A stretch of DNA of 64,000 nucleotides from Fibrivirga algicola (GTDB lineage Bacteria; Bacteroidota; Bacteroidia; Cytophagales; Spirosomataceae), in assembly GCF_011742925.1 (NCBI RefSeq), contig NZ_WAEL01000011.1:62001-126000 (forward strand), written 5' to 3'. Under the pieces are notes generated by a model that had not been told where the DNA came from, did no database searches, and saw nothing but the letters and a program-made list of their open reading frames with translations. Positions 62,820 through 64,000 of the stretch are shown one piece after another. Both the position numbers and the translations under genes were made by a program. Position 1 is the first letter of the stretch; each line of letters begins with the position of its first letter.

Positions 62820-63686
62820 ATGCCAATACATCCACCAACCCATTATGTCCGCGACGCGGCGTTTATTATTGCCGGAATACTCAGCGTTGGCTTTGGCCTA
62901 AAAGGTTTTTTGCTGTCCAGCCAGTTTATCGACGGCGGTGTTACGGGTATTTCCATGCTGCTCTCTTCATTATTGGGCATACCACTCGCCGTTGGCATTG
63001 TGGTCATTAACCTGCCCTTTATCTGGCTCGGTTACCGGCAAATCGGTCGGGCCTTTGCCATAAAAAGTACGTTAGGTATCGCTGGTTTATCAGCTTGCCT
63101 GGTTTTCGTGCCCTACCCCGACGTAACGCCTGATTTGCTCTTGACGGCCCTGTTTGGCGGTTTCTTTATTGGCGCGGGCATCGGTCTATCCATGCGGGGC
63201 GGGGCTGTGCTGGACGGCACCGAAGTGGCAGCGCTGGTTATCAGCCGTCAGGCGGCCACCATGAAGGTGAGTGATGTCATTCTGCTCCTCAACGTCTTTA
63301 TTTTCGGTGCGGCCGCCTTCTTCCTCACGATTGAACTGGCGCTGTATTCGATGATCACTTACTTCGCGGCCTCAAAAACCATCGACTTCATCGTGCATGG
63401 TATCGACGAATACACTGCCATTCTGGTTGTCTCAAAAGACTATACTGCCATTCGGGAAGAGCTCTCAACTGCGGGCTGGGGCGTAACCGTCCTGAAAGGG
63501 GCTCAGGGGCATGGCAAGCGAGGCAACATGCCGGAAGATGTCGACGTACTATACGTGGTCATTACCCGGCTCGAAATCAGTCGCCTTCGCAGTCTGATTC
63601 TGGCTATTGACGAAAAGGCATTCCTGATTCAATACCCGGTCGATGACGTAGTTGGCGGGCGAATAAAAAGCCTGCCGCTCCATTAA
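62820..63686 (+). CDS. YitT family membrane protein (DUF161 + DUF2179)
   Basis: 288 residues. Five or six hydrophobic segments in the first 190 residues (IIAGILSVGFGLKGFLLSSQ, FIDGGVTGISMLLSSLLG, LFGGFFIGAGIGLSMRGGAV with LDGTEVAALVISR) and a C-terminal soluble DUF2179 domain (EYTAILVVSKDYTAIREELS, GWGVTVLKGAQGHGKRGNMP, DVDVLYVVITRLE). The family is widespread; the transport function is unsettled. The start is an ATG at 62820. It converges on the Hsp20 gene with a hairpin between. Confidence 0.9.
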   Translation: MPIHPPTHYVRDAAFIIAGILSVGFGLKGFLLSSQFIDGGVTGISMLLSSLLGIPLAVGIVVINLPFIWLGYRQIGRAFAIKSTLGIAGLSACLVFVPYPDVTPDLLLTALFGGFFIGAGIGLSMRGGAVLDGTEVAALVISRQAATMKVSDVILLLNVFIFGAAAFFLTIELALYSMITYFAASKTIDFIVHGIDEYTAILVVSKDYTAIREELSTAGWGVTVLKGAQGHGKRGNMPEDVDVLYVVITRLEISRLRSLILAIDEKAFLIQYPVDDVVGGRIKSLPLH

Positions 63687-63696
63687 TAACTGAACG

Positions 63697-63795
63697 TGTC
63701 CTCCATCCGTTGTCTTTCGTCCTTCGTGACGCTGCCAGGGTACGATGCGTACCTGAACAAAGCAACAGAGGACGTCAGCCAACGGATGGAGGACA
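63697..63795. terminator. Compound hairpin between convergent yitT-like and hsp20 genes
   Basis: Outer perfect 16-bp stem TGTCCTCCATCCGTTG (63697-63712) with its complement at 63780-63795; the large loop contains an inner hairpin CAGGGTACG/CGTACCTG around ATG. It can fold as a branched structure. Confidence 0.65.
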
Positions 63796-63825
63796 CATTT
63801 ACGATTACGACTAGCCAGGCTACGC

Positions 63826-64000
63826 TTAACTCACGTTCACAACCTGCTCAGGTTTTTTGGGCACGGTAAGCACCAGTACGCCGTTTTCCTGCTTGGCCGT
63901 GATCCCCGCCGTATCGACGCGGTTGCTTAGGGGAAGTGTGCGCTCAAACGATTTCAACGGGTACTCCTGTAGCAGGAAAGCGGGGTCGGTAGCGGGATCG
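63826..64000 (-). CDS. Small heat-shock protein Hsp20, C-terminal part
   Basis: The last 58 codons of a minus-strand gene that enters from the right edge. The alpha-crystallin C-terminus is visible: LKSFERTLPLSNRVDTAGIT, AKQENGVLVLTVPKKPEQ, then VVNVS and a TAA at 63826. The GVLVLTVPK strand and the following motif are typical. Hsp20 proteins bind unfolded proteins without ATP. The 5' part lies outside the window. Confidence 0.85.
   Translation of the reverse strand, partial: DPATDPAFLLQEYPLKSFERTLPLSNRVDTAGITAKQENGVLVLTVPKKPEQVVNVS

Overview
The window looks like a chromosomal segment of a Bacteroidota bacterium, most probably an aerobic Cytophagales member of the Spirosoma type. Reasons: two SusC/SusD outer-membrane pairs, a type IX secretion sorting domain, FecR/ECF-sigma control of a SusC with an STN domain, many TonB/T9SS-style signal peptides, promoter -7 boxes of the TAnnTTTG kind, a lycopene cyclase (pigmented lineage) and weak ribosome binding sites. 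Base composition is moderately GC (judged by eye at slightly over half). No rRNA, CRISPR array, insertion sequence or prophage is seen. Both ends cut genes (a Nif3-like gene on the left, an Hsp20 gene on the right).

Layout. 1-9.3 kb: Nif3-like fragment, MATE exporter, HflX GTPase, a tRNA-Arg(CCT) flanked by two broken copies of itself, a secreted MORN/TonB-like protein, a GH172 (DUF2961) enzyme, a DUF5872 protein with a histone-like tail, an acyl-CoA synthetase, CsbD and the ribosome hibernation factor HPF. 9.4-16.5 kb, mostly minus strand: metK, lycopene cyclase, lipA, a small envelope protein, a FucP-type sugar permease, then OsmC facing rbfA. 16.6-19.9 kb: polytopic membrane protein, LOG-family protein, secreted protein. 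19.9-31.1 kb, minus strand: a surface block of a leucine-rich-repeat protein, a 1425-residue T9SS cargo built of seven similar modules, SusD and SusC. 31.3-37.3 kb: hisG and hisD, a decayed VapBC-type toxin-antitoxin pair, Tex and an NlpC/P60 lipoprotein, then tRNA-Ala(GGC). 37.5-50.6 kb: a DUF3299-like protein, a histidine kinase/response regulator pair followed by a glycine-rich Spy-like protein, 1-Cys peroxiredoxin, GH25 lysozyme, SMP-30 protein, pgi, two tandem paralogous outer-membrane barrels with unrelated low-complexity N-termini, a precorrin-2 dehydrogenase, a stand-alone LytTR regulator, OsmC and a tiny Cys/Lys-rich secreted peptide. 50.7-53.6 kb: glgB and a DUF2071 protein. 53.8-62.0 kb, minus strand: a complete polysaccharide utilisation locus in the order ECF sigma, FecR, SusC(STN), SusD, GH43. 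62.1-64 kb: unknown protein, YitT-family membrane protein, Hsp20 fragment.

How the parts work together. The clearest system is the ECF/FecR/SusC/SusD/GH43 locus: glycan binding at SusCD is expected to signal through the STN domain to FecR and release the sigma factor, with the GH43 enzyme trimming an arabinose- or xylose-containing glycan. Most other genes are housekeeping or envelope functions in short transcription units. Structure not explained by genes includes a set of unusually long intergenic hairpins (perfect stems up to 39 bp), two of them inside the PUL operon; a strongly over-represented 7-mer GGTACGT/ACGTACC spread over the whole window; and the degenerate tRNA-Arg copies.
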